DNA from: Rhodothermales bacterium | GTDB taxonomy: Bacteria; Bacteroidota; Rhodothermia; Rhodothermales; UBA10348 | Reading direction: 5' to 3' | Length of the DNA stretch: 15,456 nt | Assembly (NCBI GenBank): GCA_030833605.1 | Contig: JAURGV010000026.1 | Location: 1-15,456, forward strand | In this document: positions 1-7,994 of the stretch, piece by piece | How positions within the stretch are numbered: the stretch's first letter is position 1 | Layout: each line of letters begins with the position of its first letter | Position numbers and translations under genes: made by a program | Notes under the pieces: model-generated | Database searches by the model: none | What the model was told of the DNA's origin: nothing | What the model saw: the letters and a program-made list of their open reading frames with translations, nothing else

Positions 1-1
1 G

Positions 2-1018
2 ACCAATCCCTGGCTATACGTTTGGTCCGATCCGTGGATTGAACCTCAAGAAGTTATTCGGGGAAAAGCTGCTCACTTAATGGGGTGTGATGCACAAGAA
101 ACCGTCCTGACCCACAATACTACCGAACTCTTCAACCTCTTGGCGCACGGCCTTCCGCTAGGCGCCGGTGATGAAGTGCTGTACAGTTCGCTCAACCACG
201 TGAGCGCGAGCACATGTTGGCAAAACCTAGCGCCTAAGCGTGGTTTTTCAGTCCGCAGCTTTCATTTTCCTATAGCAGATTGCGCTTCTTTGACCTTTTC
301 GGAGGTTGTGGAGCGATACGAAGCCGCCATTGGCCCCAAAACCCGCGTTTTAGTGCTTCCTCACATTGATAATACCGTCGGGATACATCATCCGCTGAAA
401 GAAATTGCAACCATGGCCCATGAAAAAGGAGTCCAATGGGTATTTGTAGATGGAGCCCAGTCGGCGGGGATGATTCCGATAGACCTACACGATTCAGGAA
501 TTGATGCCTATTCAACCAGTGCCCATAAATGGATTCAGACACCGAAGGGGCTGGGTTTGACGTTTTTAAAGAAAAGCCTACAGGCTGATCTGGACCCTAT
601 GTGGGTAAAACACACGTATAGTGTTGATAAAAACGGTATTCACACCTATGAAGACTACAGCACCCGTGCGCTTCCAGCTTTGATAGCGATGGGCGATGCA
701 TTGGATTACCAGGCGCAAACCGATCAATCAGAGCGCCAAAGCCATCATGTACACCTGTGGAGCACAATGCGACAGATTGTCGAAGCATCCGATCGGTTAA
801 TCTGGAAGTCTCCTTCGCAGTGGGCGATCGGTTCTGCGATTTACTCGGTTGAGGTGGTTGGGGAGCAAGCATCAAATGTAGCTGCGCGCCTGTATCAAGA
901 CCATGGTATTGTGGTCCGCCCCTTTACATCGGACGAGATCAACGCCATTCGCATTTCGCCGAATTTAATGAACGATGCGAGCGACCTTGAGACCATCGCT
1001 GGGGCCATGTTGTCGTAA
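2..1018 (+). CDS. PLP-dependent class V aminotransferase, 5' truncated
   Basis: The reading frame is open from the first bases, so the N-terminus lies outside the window; the first internal ATG is at 80. 338 residues are visible. Class V enzymes (isopenicillin N epimerase/cysteine desulfurase fold) use pyridoxal phosphate for transamination, epimerisation or desulfuration. The cofactor signature is clear: FVDGAQSAG around visible residues 148-156 holds the Asp and Gln that contact the pyridine ring, and STSAHKW holds the Schiff-base lysine (codon 527-529). Near the C-terminus RISPNLMND matches the family's Arg-x-Ser...Asn pattern that binds substrate carboxylate. There is no signal peptide in the visible part and the protein is presumably cytoplasmic. 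It is convergent with the LVIVD gene. The substrate cannot be read from sequence. The desulfurase-type active-site Cys loop is not evident, so an epimerase or aminotransferase role is more likely than cysteine desulfurase. Confidence 0.9.
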   Translation, partial: TNPWLYVWSDPWIEPQEVIRGKAAHLMGCDAQETVLTHNTTELFNLLAHGLPLGAGDEVLYSSLNHVSASTCWQNLAPKRGFSVRSFHFPIADCASLTFSEVVERYEAAIGPKTRVLVLPHIDNTVGIHHPLKEIATMAHEKGVQWVFVDGAQSAGMIPIDLHDSGIDAYSTSAHKWIQTPKGLGLTFLKKSLQADLDPMWVKHTYSVDKNGIHTYEDYSTRALPALIAMGDALDYQAQTDQSERQSHHVHLWSTMRQIVEASDRLIWKSPSQWAIGSAIYSVEVVGEQASNVAARLYQDHGIVVRPFTSDEINAIRISPNLMNDASDLETIAGAMLS

Positions 1019-1039
1019 ACCGAAACAGCCAGTTGCTGC

Positions 1040-1078
1040 AAAAAAAGAGGGCGTTCATCCATTCGGATGAACGCCCTC
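1040..1078 (-). terminator. Intrinsic terminator of the LVIVD gene
   Basis: A perfect 14-bp stem (1047-1060 with 1065-1078) closes a 4-nt loop. Read on the minus strand it is followed at once by seven T residues (plus-strand A run 1040-1046), the classic rho-independent form. It lies about 60 bp past the LVIVD stop. Plus-strand transcripts meet the same hairpin but no T run follows, so it should be weaker for the aminotransferase gene. Confidence 0.9.
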
Positions 1079-1138
1079 GACAATTGGGGACGAATGATTC
1101 GCCTTCAAAGCAAATCAAACCCAAAAGATATGCAAGGA

Positions 1139-3115
1139 TTACATAGAGCCCAATCCTTTCACTACATCAACCAATTTCTTCACTTTAGCATTGGAAGAGC
1201 TTTTTCCTAGCTCGGTTGCCAAGGCTGAAAGCGCCGAAGATTTAGCTGATCCGGAAGATTTTTCGGCTGTTGCCAATGAGCGACGCGTCGCTTCAATCTG
1301 GCTAGCCGAAAGACCTTTGGAGCGCTCTAACTGATCCACGTAGGCACGAGCCAGTGCAAAAGTGTTGGGCCAAACGTACGTAGGCTGACCTTGTGCATTC
1401 AAATAGCTCAGTTTGACCGAGTTGGCCGCTGCAATTTCATTTTCAGAAAGGAATCCACTTGGTTTCAATTCGAAAATATCCAATCCGCGAGAAATTTCAG
1501 AGCTAACAATAAGGCCATTGTACCAGTAAACCGACCAGCTACCGCCGTTTCCTTGGTGGTCAGCTGCAACTGGGCCGCGATCGTGGAATGCGATTTCGAT
1601 CACATTTTCCATATCGGTCCAATCAAATACGGAGATACCACCTTGGTACCAAGACTGAACCATGATTTCCCGGTCTGGAATCGGAATCAAAGAACCGTTA
1701 TGAGCAACACAGTTTTCAACTGAACTCTGTGGTGCTGGCAACTTCCAGTACCCCTTAAAGTCCATTTTCCCATCTGGCGCGAGCGCGAAGTAGGCATTGG
1801 CACCCCATTCTTTAGGGTCTCCTACACGGCATTTAGGTTGGCCGCCGCCACCCCATTCATCCGTAAACAACACTTTGGTACCGTCATTGCTGAAGGTAGC
1901 GGAGTGCCAGTAGGAGAAGTTGGAGTCTGCCACAGCGTCCATACGGTATGGATTCGCAGGATCTGTGATGTCTAGCATCAATCCATATCCACCGCAAGCA
2001 CCACCGGCGCGTCCGATTTCCGGATACAACGTGATGTCATGGCACTGAGTTGGTCCTGGACGAGGACTCGCATCTTCACGAGCCGGACGCGGAGGAAATT
2101 GTTGCGCAATGATTCCCGGAAGGGCTTCACGGAAAGCAGCGCTATCGGCAGCTGTTGCTGTTTCAAGGGTGCGTCCACGACCTTCCAAAAACGGACCAAA
2201 AATTTGGCCTAACATTCTACCCGGAAGCACGCGTTCCTGACCAAATAATTCGACTACAAACTCACCGCGAGCTTTGGCTTCCTGGATTTCAATCAGGTCG
2301 GCAGGAGAAGCGCCGTGCTCAGGTGGTGCAACCAAGCCTTCAAAAATACGAGGAGCGCTTACGATAGCTGCTTTGGTCGGGTCGGCCAACGGCACTTTGA
2401 TAATTTCAATTCGGAAAAGCGCTGAATTGGGGTCTTCGCTCGGAGGAGCTGAAATACAACCCGGTACTTCTTCTTCCGACCGAACGCTGGAAGAACCAGA
2501 GATGTAGATATAAATGTTCTCGTCGTCTTTTGGGTCTTTGAGCACCGAGTGGGTGTGCGAACCACGACAAGTCTGAACGTTAGCAATGTATTTAGGCTCT
2601 TTGATATTGGTGATATCAAAAATGCGAATACCACGCAGGCGTTCTTGGCTGACCGCTTCAGAAACACCTTGACTACCACAGTCCAAACGACCCGTTAGGC
2701 CTTCACCCGACACGAACATCAAGTTATCGTAGACCGAAACGTCACTTTGTGATGCAGGACATACATACTCCATGGTTAACGTTGGCTGTTTAGGATTAGA
2801 AATATCCCAAACCTGGACGCCGTTGTAATTTCCTTGGAAGGCATAGTTGCCTTTGAAAGCAAGGTCAGAGTTGGTCACACCAATAAATGCTTCTGGCGGC
2901 TTCGAAGTGGAAAGCATGTTCATGTTCCAAATGGCTTCTTCCGCATCAAATAGACCCGCTCCAAGACCAATACGTGGGTCCGGACTAGGTGGAGTGGTGG
3001 ATAGATTGGCCATTGAAGAAGCGTTCATTGGCGAATCCGACATCATGGGCTTCGTTGAACATGCAGACAAGCCCAAAAGGCTTCCGGCAAAAACGACTAC
3101 CCAAAGTCGATTCAT
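1139..3115 (-). CDS. LVIVD-repeat lipoprotein (beta-propeller-like)
   Basis: 658 residues from the chosen ATG. The frame can be extended 15 codons upstream, but this ATG gives a lipoprotein signal peptide (MNRLWVVVFAGSLLGLSAC, lipid-accepting Cys19) and has GGAGA six bases before it. LVIVD-type strands recur: NGVQVWDISNPKQP (about 98-111), RGIRIFDITNIKEP (161-174), GLMLDITDPANPY (378-390), GGISVFDWTDMENV (492-505) and RGLDIFELKP (543-552). These units form a propeller-like surface domain of unknown activity. Between units 2 and 3 is a long insert of about 150 residues with a Pro/Arg-rich part. The last 100 residues are polar, alanine/serine/lysine-rich and probably helical, outside the repeat domain. 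Cysteines at about 219, 358, 374, 429 and 469 could form disulfides. The likely location is the outer membrane or cell surface. It is downstream of a DUF305 gene on the same strand, 140 bp away. Function unknown. Confidence 0.85.
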   Translation of the reverse strand: MNRLWVVVFAGSLLGLSACSTKPMMSDSPMNASSMANLSTTPPSPDPRIGLGAGLFDAEEAIWNMNMLSTSKPPEAFIGVTNSDLAFKGNYAFQGNYNGVQVWDISNPKQPTLTMEYVCPASQSDVSVYDNLMFVSGEGLTGRLDCGSQGVSEAVSQERLRGIRIFDITNIKEPKYIANVQTCRGSHTHSVLKDPKDDENIYIYISGSSSVRSEEEVPGCISAPPSEDPNSALFRIEIIKVPLADPTKAAIVSAPRIFEGLVAPPEHGASPADLIEIQEAKARGEFVVELFGQERVLPGRMLGQIFGPFLEGRGRTLETATAADSAAFREALPGIIAQQFPPRPAREDASPRPGPTQCHDITLYPEIGRAGGACGGYGLMLDITDPANPYRMDAVADSNFSYWHSATFSNDGTKVLFTDEWGGGGQPKCRVGDPKEWGANAYFALAPDGKMDFKGYWKLPAPQSSVENCVAHNGSLIPIPDREIMVQSWYQGGISVFDWTDMENVIEIAFHDRGPVAADHQGNGGSWSVYWYNGLIVSSEISRGLDIFELKPSGFLSENEIAAANSVKLSYLNAQGQPTYVWPNTFALARAYVDQLERSKGLSASQIEATRRSLATAEKSSGSAKSSALSALATELGKSSSNAKVKKLVDVVKGLGSM

Positions 3116-3121
3116 GACAAG

Positions 3122-3126
3122 TCTCC
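3122..3126 (-). promoter_or_regulatory. Ribosome binding site deciding the LVIVD start
   Basis: On the minus strand GGAGA lies six bases before the ATG at 3115. The alternative upstream ATG at 3160 has no such site and would put 15 residues in front of a complete lipoprotein signal peptide. Confidence 0.6.
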
Positions 3127-3162
3127 AATTAGATTGTATTGGAGTGGTACTTCCTTTCATAG

Positions 3163-3186
3163 TGGATTGGTGGATTAATGGATTGG
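3163..3186. repeat. Three tandem 8-bp repeats upstream of the LVIVD gene
   Basis: TGGATT recurs with exact 8-bp period at 3163, 3171 and 3179 (units TGGATTGG, TGGATTAA, TGGATTGG). The array is about 50-70 bp before the LVIVD start. A regulator site or simple slippage are both possible. Confidence 0.45.
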
Positions 3187-3255
3187 AGGTGCGTAAAAAA
3201 GAGGAGAACTCGCAATTACGCTGTTTTTAGTCAAGTATCAAAACCTGACCGAATT

Positions 3256-3912
3256 TTAGTTGGTCCTAGCCTTTAGCATGAGCTCCATGCGGGCAATTTC
3301 CGTGAGCTGGTCGACTTGAATATCGTTCGCCACTTTAAAGGCCAACTCATCTTGGCCGGCGCCATCTGTTTCAAACAGTGTTTTAACCATGCCGACCGCT
3401 CCCTGATGATGCTGAATCATATATTTCAAAAACAGCTTGTCGTATTCGAGGCCTCGCGCGTCGCGCAGTTCATCTAATTGCTCCTGGGTAAGCATTCCAG
3501 GCATATGCATAGAATGGTCTCCGCCACCGTGAATCATCAGCATAGTACCATCGATATGCACCTCCGGAACGGTTTGACCGCGTTCCTTGAGCCAGTTTTG
3601 CATCGTGGCTATTTCATCTTTCTGCGCATTAATAATCCGAGCGGTAAGCACTTGTATTTCAGAACTGGCCCCATTTTTAGGCGCCATCTCCGACATTATC
3701 AAGGCTTGTGCGTGGTGACCAATCATGCCGGTCATGAAATCAACGTCGGCTTGCGTAAACTTAGACTTGGCTTCTTCTAGACGATCCCAAAAAAGCTGTT
3801 CAAGGTTTTCATTCGAAGTAGCGGAGTCTCCGGCTTCGTTACTCATCGTGTTGGATGAGGTACTGCATGCCGAAAGGGTTAAAAAAACGAAGAATGTTGC
3901 AACCAAACTCAT
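3256..3912 (-). CDS. DUF305 lipoprotein, probable metal-binding
   Basis: 218 residues from the ATG at 3912. The frame runs on to a TTG at 3987, but the ATG start gives a compact lipoprotein signal (MSLVATFFVFLTLSAC, Cys16). DUF305 is a ferritin-like helical family; the cyanobacterial member CopM binds copper. Two related halves are visible: FMTGMIGHHAQALIMSEM (59-76) and YMIQHHQGAVGMVK (164-177), each with a His-His pair, suggesting internal duplication. Between them, residues 124-140 carry M124, M126, H128, H133, M135, H136, M137 and M140, a Met/His-rich stretch suited to soft-metal binding. The protein should be anchored to an envelope membrane facing the periplasm or surface. It is 110 bp downstream of fhs and upstream of the LVIVD gene, and is probably cotranscribed with the latter. 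The metal and role are inferred from family, not proven. Confidence 0.85.
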   Translation of the reverse strand: MSLVATFFVFLTLSACSTSSNTMSNEAGDSATSNENLEQLFWDRLEEAKSKFTQADVDFMTGMIGHHAQALIMSEMAPKNGASSEIQVLTARIINAQKDEIATMQNWLKERGQTVPEVHIDGTMLMIHGGGDHSMHMPGMLTQEQLDELRDARGLEYDKLFLKYMIQHHQGAVGMVKTLFETDGAGQDELAFKVANDIQVDQLTEIARMELMLKARTN

Positions 3913-4022
3913 TCGGACTGAGCGTAGGTGAAGGGATGATTTCACGGTCGTATACAAGAATTGATGGAGCTTGAAAATATAGGGCAAAAATCGAAAAATG
4001 GATACGTCTCGCGACCACCGCT

Positions 4023-5825
4023 TTACGATAATCCTACCGTTTTGCCGTTCTCATCAATGTCGATTTTCATGAAAGCAGGAATAGCAGGTAGCCCCGGCAT
4101 GGTCATCATATCTCCACCTATGGGATAGATGAAGCCCGCTCCTGCACTAGCTCGAACCTCTCTAATGGGGAATACGAATCCTTTTGGAGCCCCTTTCAGT
4201 TTTGGATCGTGCGACAAGGATAGGTGCGTTTTGGCCATGCAAATAGGCAGGTCGCCAAACCCGTTTTTCTCGTAGGCATCAATTTGCTGCCCAGCCAGTG
4301 GCGTAAATGAAACGCCGCTTGCGCCATATACTTCTTTGGCAATGATTTCTATTTTTTGACGGATAGGCAGATCCGAAGCGTATAAAAACCGAAAATCGGA
4401 CGGTAACTCGCTGGCTGCAATAATCGCATCGGCCAAATTTACAGACCCTTGCCCCCCGTCGGCCCAATGCGTTGTGGGAACGGCAGAAACAGCTCCTGCT
4501 TCCTTCGCGATACGCTTGACTAGGGCTATTTCAGCCGGCGTATCCGTTGGAAAAACATTGATGGCAGCCACCACCGGAACACCAAATTTTCCGGCTATCT
4601 CAATGTGCGCCTTGAGGTTATCACAACCTTTTTCGAGCAGTTCAAGATTTTCCTCAACGTACTCTTGTGGAAGATCGTAACCGGCCACAACCGCTGATCC
4701 ACCTCCGTGCATTTTAAGCGCTCGAATGGTGGCGACCAGCACGACCACATCCGGCTTAAGACCGGACGCACGGCACTTAATGTTGAAGAATTTCTCCATG
4801 CCGATATCCGAGCCAAATCCTGCTTCCGTAATGACATAATCGGCTGTCTTTAGGGCAACGCGATCGGCAACAACAGAACTCGCACCATGTGCGATGTTAG
4901 CGAATGGTCCTGCATGAACAAACGCCGGTTGACCCTCTAACGTCTGCATCAAGTTTGGATTTAAAGCCTCTTTCATCAGGACGGTCATGGCCCCAGCGAC
5001 TCCTAGATCTTCGGTCGTAACCGGTTGTCCTGCATGGGAATACGCGACCAAAATACGACCGATTCGCTGCCTCATATCGGTTAACGCTTCTGCGTAACTT
5101 TCGCCAGAAACGAGTGCTAAAATAGCCATAACCTCCGATGCTACGGTAATATCGTAGCTGGCTTCACGCGGAAAACCGTCGGCTTTTGATCCTAGTCCGA
5201 TGTTGATATGGCGAAGCGCGCGATCGTTGGCATCCACCACCCTGTTCCAGGTTATGGTATACGGATTAATGTCCAATCGAGGGAGCCCTTCTGGCCGTTC
5301 CGGACTAGCCGTTCTCTTGGTCCACGCATCGCCCGGATAATTGCGCTCGTGCATCATTCGGGCATCGAGGGCTGCGGCGCACAAATTGTGCGCCGCAGTT
5401 ATCGCATGAATATCACCGGTCATGTGCAGGTTGAAATCTTCCATCGGAACCACTTGGGCGTAACCGCCGCCTGCAGCGCCCCCTTTTATACTGAACGTTG
5501 GGCCCATGGAAGGTTGTCTCAAACATACCGTCGCTTTCTTGCCCATCAGGCCAAGACCTTGTGTCAATCCCACGGCTACGGTTGTTTTTCCTTCACCCAA
5601 CGGAGTAGGAGTAATAGCCGTCACCACCACGTACTTGCCGTCCTTCTCATTTTTCAGTCTTTTTAAGACATCCAGATTCACTTTTGCCTTTTGGGGTCCG
5701 TACAGCAAAAGCTCATCGTCCGTAAGCCCCATATTATTCGCGACGGTGGAAATGGGAATTATTGTAGCCGTCTGAGCAATATCAATGTCGCTGGGAACGG
5801 GGCGTAGCTTGGTTGGGACTTGCAT
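4023..5825 (-). CDS. fhs: Formate-tetrahydrofolate ligase
   Basis: 600 residues. Catalyses formate + ATP + tetrahydrofolate to 10-formyl-tetrahydrofolate, feeding purine, formyl-Met and serine/glycine one-carbon pools in the cytoplasm. The N-terminal nucleotide loop TPTPLGEGKTT is at 72-82, followed by the family block RQPSMGPTFSIKGGAAGGGY. Other conserved stretches are FNLHMTGDIHAI, PAFVHAGPFANIAHG and ITEAGFGSDIGMEKF. Slightly longer than the usual 555-560, and full length at both ends. The frame extends to a GTG three codons upstream, but ATG at 5825 is preferred. No clear Shine-Dalgarno is visible. The gene is divergent from uup across a 201-bp gap. No other folate genes (folD, fchA) are nearby, so its context does not reveal whether it serves biosynthesis or formate oxidation. 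Confidence 0.97.
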   Translation of the reverse strand: MQVPTKLRPVPSDIDIAQTATIIPISTVANNMGLTDDELLLYGPQKAKVNLDVLKRLKNEKDGKYVVVTAITPTPLGEGKTTVAVGLTQGLGLMGKKATVCLRQPSMGPTFSIKGGAAGGGYAQVVPMEDFNLHMTGDIHAITAAHNLCAAALDARMMHERNYPGDAWTKRTASPERPEGLPRLDINPYTITWNRVVDANDRALRHINIGLGSKADGFPREASYDITVASEVMAILALVSGESYAEALTDMRQRIGRILVAYSHAGQPVTTEDLGVAGAMTVLMKEALNPNLMQTLEGQPAFVHAGPFANIAHGASSVVADRVALKTADYVITEAGFGSDIGMEKFFNIKCRASGLKPDVVVLVATIRALKMHGGGSAVVAGYDLPQEYVEENLELLEKGCDNLKAHIEIAGKFGVPVVAAINVFPTDTPAEIALVKRIAKEAGAVSAVPTTHWADGGQGSVNLADAIIAASELPSDFRFLYASDLPIRQKIEIIAKEVYGASGVSFTPLAGQQIDAYEKNGFGDLPICMAKTHLSLSHDPKLKGAPKGFVFPIREVRASAGAGFIYPIGGDMMTMPGLPAIPAFMKIDIDENGKTVGLS

Positions 5826-6026
5826 GAAACACACTTTGTAATGGTTAACTGGGTACCCTAAAATTACAACATTCTACTATTTCGATTTGTAGGGAGAATT
5901 CTTGCAGTGATGAAGGGAAGAGGATCTAAACTATTTGTGGAACGCGAATTTTCCTTCATCCGAGTAGGAATGGCTTGAAGATGGCTATCTTTACCGATTC
6001 CTTATTCGTCTTTCAGTCCCCCAGCC
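5826..6026. promoter_or_regulatory. Divergent promoter region fhs/uup with inverted repeat
   Basis: A 201-bp gap must carry the promoters of both divergent genes. Near fhs there is a 7-bp inverted repeat, TTGTAAT (5836-5842) and ATTACAA (5863-5869). Between the arms are two palindromic sites, GTTAAC (5844-5849) and GGGTACCC (5851-5858). This could be an operator or a leader hairpin for fhs. On the uup side no convincing TTTG / TAnnTTTG pair of the Bacteroidota type was found. Confidence 0.4.
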
Positions 6027-7937
6027 ATGAACATCCTCACTATTGAATCGCTTTACAAAAGCTTCGGTACCAAACCATTGCTTGAAGGCGTCACATTTGG
6101 GTTGGCCGACAACGAAAAAATGGGTCTAATCGGAGCGAATGGCTCTGGAAAAACGACCTTGATGCGCATTATTGGCGGACAAGAGAAAGCTGATCGTGGA
6201 CGGGTAATAGTTCCGAGTGGTGCTCGGGTGGCTTATTTGCCTCAAAATCCTGAATTCGACCCCACTCATTCGGTTTTGGACGCCGTTTTTGATCAAGGTG
6301 ATCCGATGCTTCGTTTGCTCCATGATTACGAAGAGGCCTCACACAAATTGGCCGCCGGCCAAATGGACGATAAGCTCTTGGCTCGCATTTCTGATTTGAG
6401 CCATCAGTTGGACGTTACCGGAGGATGGGATCGGGAAGCTAGTGCTGCTGCCATCTTAGACCGACTCGGCATTGTGGATCTCGGCGCCAAAGTGGGCACC
6501 CTTTCGGGCGGGCAACGCAAACGCGTCGCTATGGCCCGCGCATTGGTTCTTCAGCCCGATTTATTGCTATTGGATGAACCAACGAATCACCTCGACACCG
6601 ACACCATTGCGTGGTTGGAAACGTACCTTTCCAAATACCCCGGTGCCTTGCTGCTCGTCACGCACGACCGCTATTTTTTAGACCGGGTCACGAATAGAAT
6701 GCTTGAGGTAACCCCTGAAGGCGTTACCAAATATGAAGGCAATTACTCCAGGTATCTCGAGCTTAAGGAAGCGGCTGATATACTGGCGGAAGCCACAGAA
6801 CGTACCCGTAACAACTTGGCGCGCAGAGAATTAGCATGGCTAAGACGTGGCGCAAAAGCACGGACCTCTAAGGCTAAATACCGCATTGACCGCGCCCTCG
6901 CGCTTCAGGAGGGTGGCAAATCGGGACCCGATGCGAAAATCGAGCTGGCCGCAGCTTCGACTCGGCTTGGTAAAAAAGTGGTCGAGCTTCAAAAGCTCTC
7001 CAAGTCGTATGGCGACCGCACCCTTATTTCTGACTTTTCCCGCCTATTGACCCGAGAAGACCGTATTGGAATTATCGGGGCGAACGGGACGGGTAAAACC
7101 ACGCTGCTGGATATGATTGCCGGTAAAATTCAACCGGATTCGGGTCACGTGGAGCTTGGTACTACCGTCGTAATTGGTTATTTCGACCAAGAAGGGCGAC
7201 CACTCAATGAAAACCTGCGGGTGATTGATACGCTTACCGAGGTCGCAGACAATGTCAAAACAGCCGATGGGTCGGTGATTTCGGCTAGCCAGATGCTTGA
7301 ACGGTTTCTGTTTCCGCCTGCCGTTCAGTACACGCCCGTTTCCAAGCTATCGGGTGGAGAACGCCGTCGGTTGCACCTTTTGTTGGTCCTGATGAAAGCG
7401 CCCAACGTGCTCTTGCTGGACGAGCCTACCAACGACCTCGACATTCCCACATTATCGGCGCTGGAAGAATACCTCGATTCGTTTGCCGGCGTGTTGATCG
7501 TGGTTTCACACGATAGATGGTTTTTGGATCGTACCATCGACCACGTGTTACGCGTAAATGGCGACGGATCTATTCGCGAATTCCCGGGCGACTATAGCGC
7601 GTACCTAGAGCACCAAGCCAACGAAACGGCTCTAGCTAACAAAACGGCATCTTCTTCGGCCGCCGCTCCATCCGCATCGAAGGCTTCTTCGACCAGTCAA
7701 CCGAATAGCGCGACAAAGAGCGATGCGAAACTCTCCTACAAAGAGAAAAAACTGCTCGAAGACCTCGAAAAGCGCATTGAAACCGGCGAATCTCGCAAAG
7801 AGTCTATCGAAGCAGAAATCAGCTCCAAAGCCGACGATTTTGATCGCGTGATGACCCTATCCAATGAGCTAGGAGAACTCCTGGCCCAACTCGAGAAAGA
7901 TGTAGAGCAATGGGCAGAATTAGCCGACCGAGCTTAA
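6027..7937 (+). CDS. uup: ABC-F family ATPase, Uup type
   Basis: 636 residues, no membrane segments, two ABC domains in one chain. Domain 1: Walker A GANGSGKTT (36-44), signature LSGGQ (159-163), Walker B with DEPTNHLD (183-190) and H-loop VTHDR (211-215). Domain 2: Walker A GANGTGKTT (351-359), signature LSGGE (441-445), DEPTNDLD (465-472) and H-loop VSHDR (493-497). The basic arm and linker between them (about 240-300) is the part that reaches the ribosomal P-site region in ABC-F proteins. After domain 2 comes an Ala/Ser/Thr-rich spacer (about 537-566), then a charged coiled coil (570-632), the C-terminal domain that marks Uup and binds DNA in the E. coli protein. ABC-F proteins act on ribosomes; Uup is also linked to genome stability. 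An antibiotic-protection ABC-F is less likely given this C-terminal domain. Converges on the DUF885 gene. Confidence 0.92.
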   Translation: MNILTIESLYKSFGTKPLLEGVTFGLADNEKMGLIGANGSGKTTLMRIIGGQEKADRGRVIVPSGARVAYLPQNPEFDPTHSVLDAVFDQGDPMLRLLHDYEEASHKLAAGQMDDKLLARISDLSHQLDVTGGWDREASAAAILDRLGIVDLGAKVGTLSGGQRKRVAMARALVLQPDLLLLDEPTNHLDTDTIAWLETYLSKYPGALLLVTHDRYFLDRVTNRMLEVTPEGVTKYEGNYSRYLELKEAADILAEATERTRNNLARRELAWLRRGAKARTSKAKYRIDRALALQEGGKSGPDAKIELAAASTRLGKKVVELQKLSKSYGDRTLISDFSRLLTREDRIGIIGANGTGKTTLLDMIAGKIQPDSGHVELGTTVVIGYFDQEGRPLNENLRVIDTLTEVADNVKTADGSVISASQMLERFLFPPAVQYTPVSKLSGGERRRLHLLLVLMKAPNVLLLDEPTNDLDIPTLSALEEYLDSFAGVLIVVSHDRWFLDRTIDHVLRVNGDGSIREFPGDYSAYLEHQANETALANKTASSSAAAPSASKASSTSQPNSATKSDAKLSYKEKKLLEDLEKRIETGESRKESIEAEISSKADDFDRVMTLSNELGELLAQLEKDVEQWAELADRA

Positions 7938-7964
7938 AAAGGATTCCAGGCTGGCTGTGCACTC

Positions 7965-7994
7965 AAAAAAAGCGCGTTTTATTCCATAAAACGC
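7965..7994 (-). terminator. Intrinsic terminator at the DUF885 stop codon
   Basis: An 8-bp stem (7974-7981 with 7987-7994, GCGTTTTA/TAAAACGC) around a 5-nt loop. On the minus strand it is followed by GC and then seven T residues (plus-strand A run 7965-7971). The stem includes the last codons and the stop (7979-7981) of the DUF885 gene. On the plus strand the hairpin is followed by only CATTTT, so it may act weakly on uup transcripts too. Confidence 0.8.

Noticed and set aside
3191..3225. GCGTAA / TTACGC stem in the DUF305-LVIVD gap as a terminator
   Set aside because: Six-bp stem with a long loop and no T run after it on the minus strand.
3970..3985. TATATTTTC as a -7 promoter box for the DUF305 gene
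   Set aside because: No TTTG box at a suitable distance upstream on the minus strand.
3913..3987. TTG-started N-terminal extension of the DUF305 gene
   Set aside because: Would place 25 residues before a complete lipoprotein signal peptide.
5836..5869. Tetrahydrofolate riboswitch before fhs
   Set aside because: The leader is too short and lacks the multi-stem layout of that riboswitch class; only simple palindromes are present.
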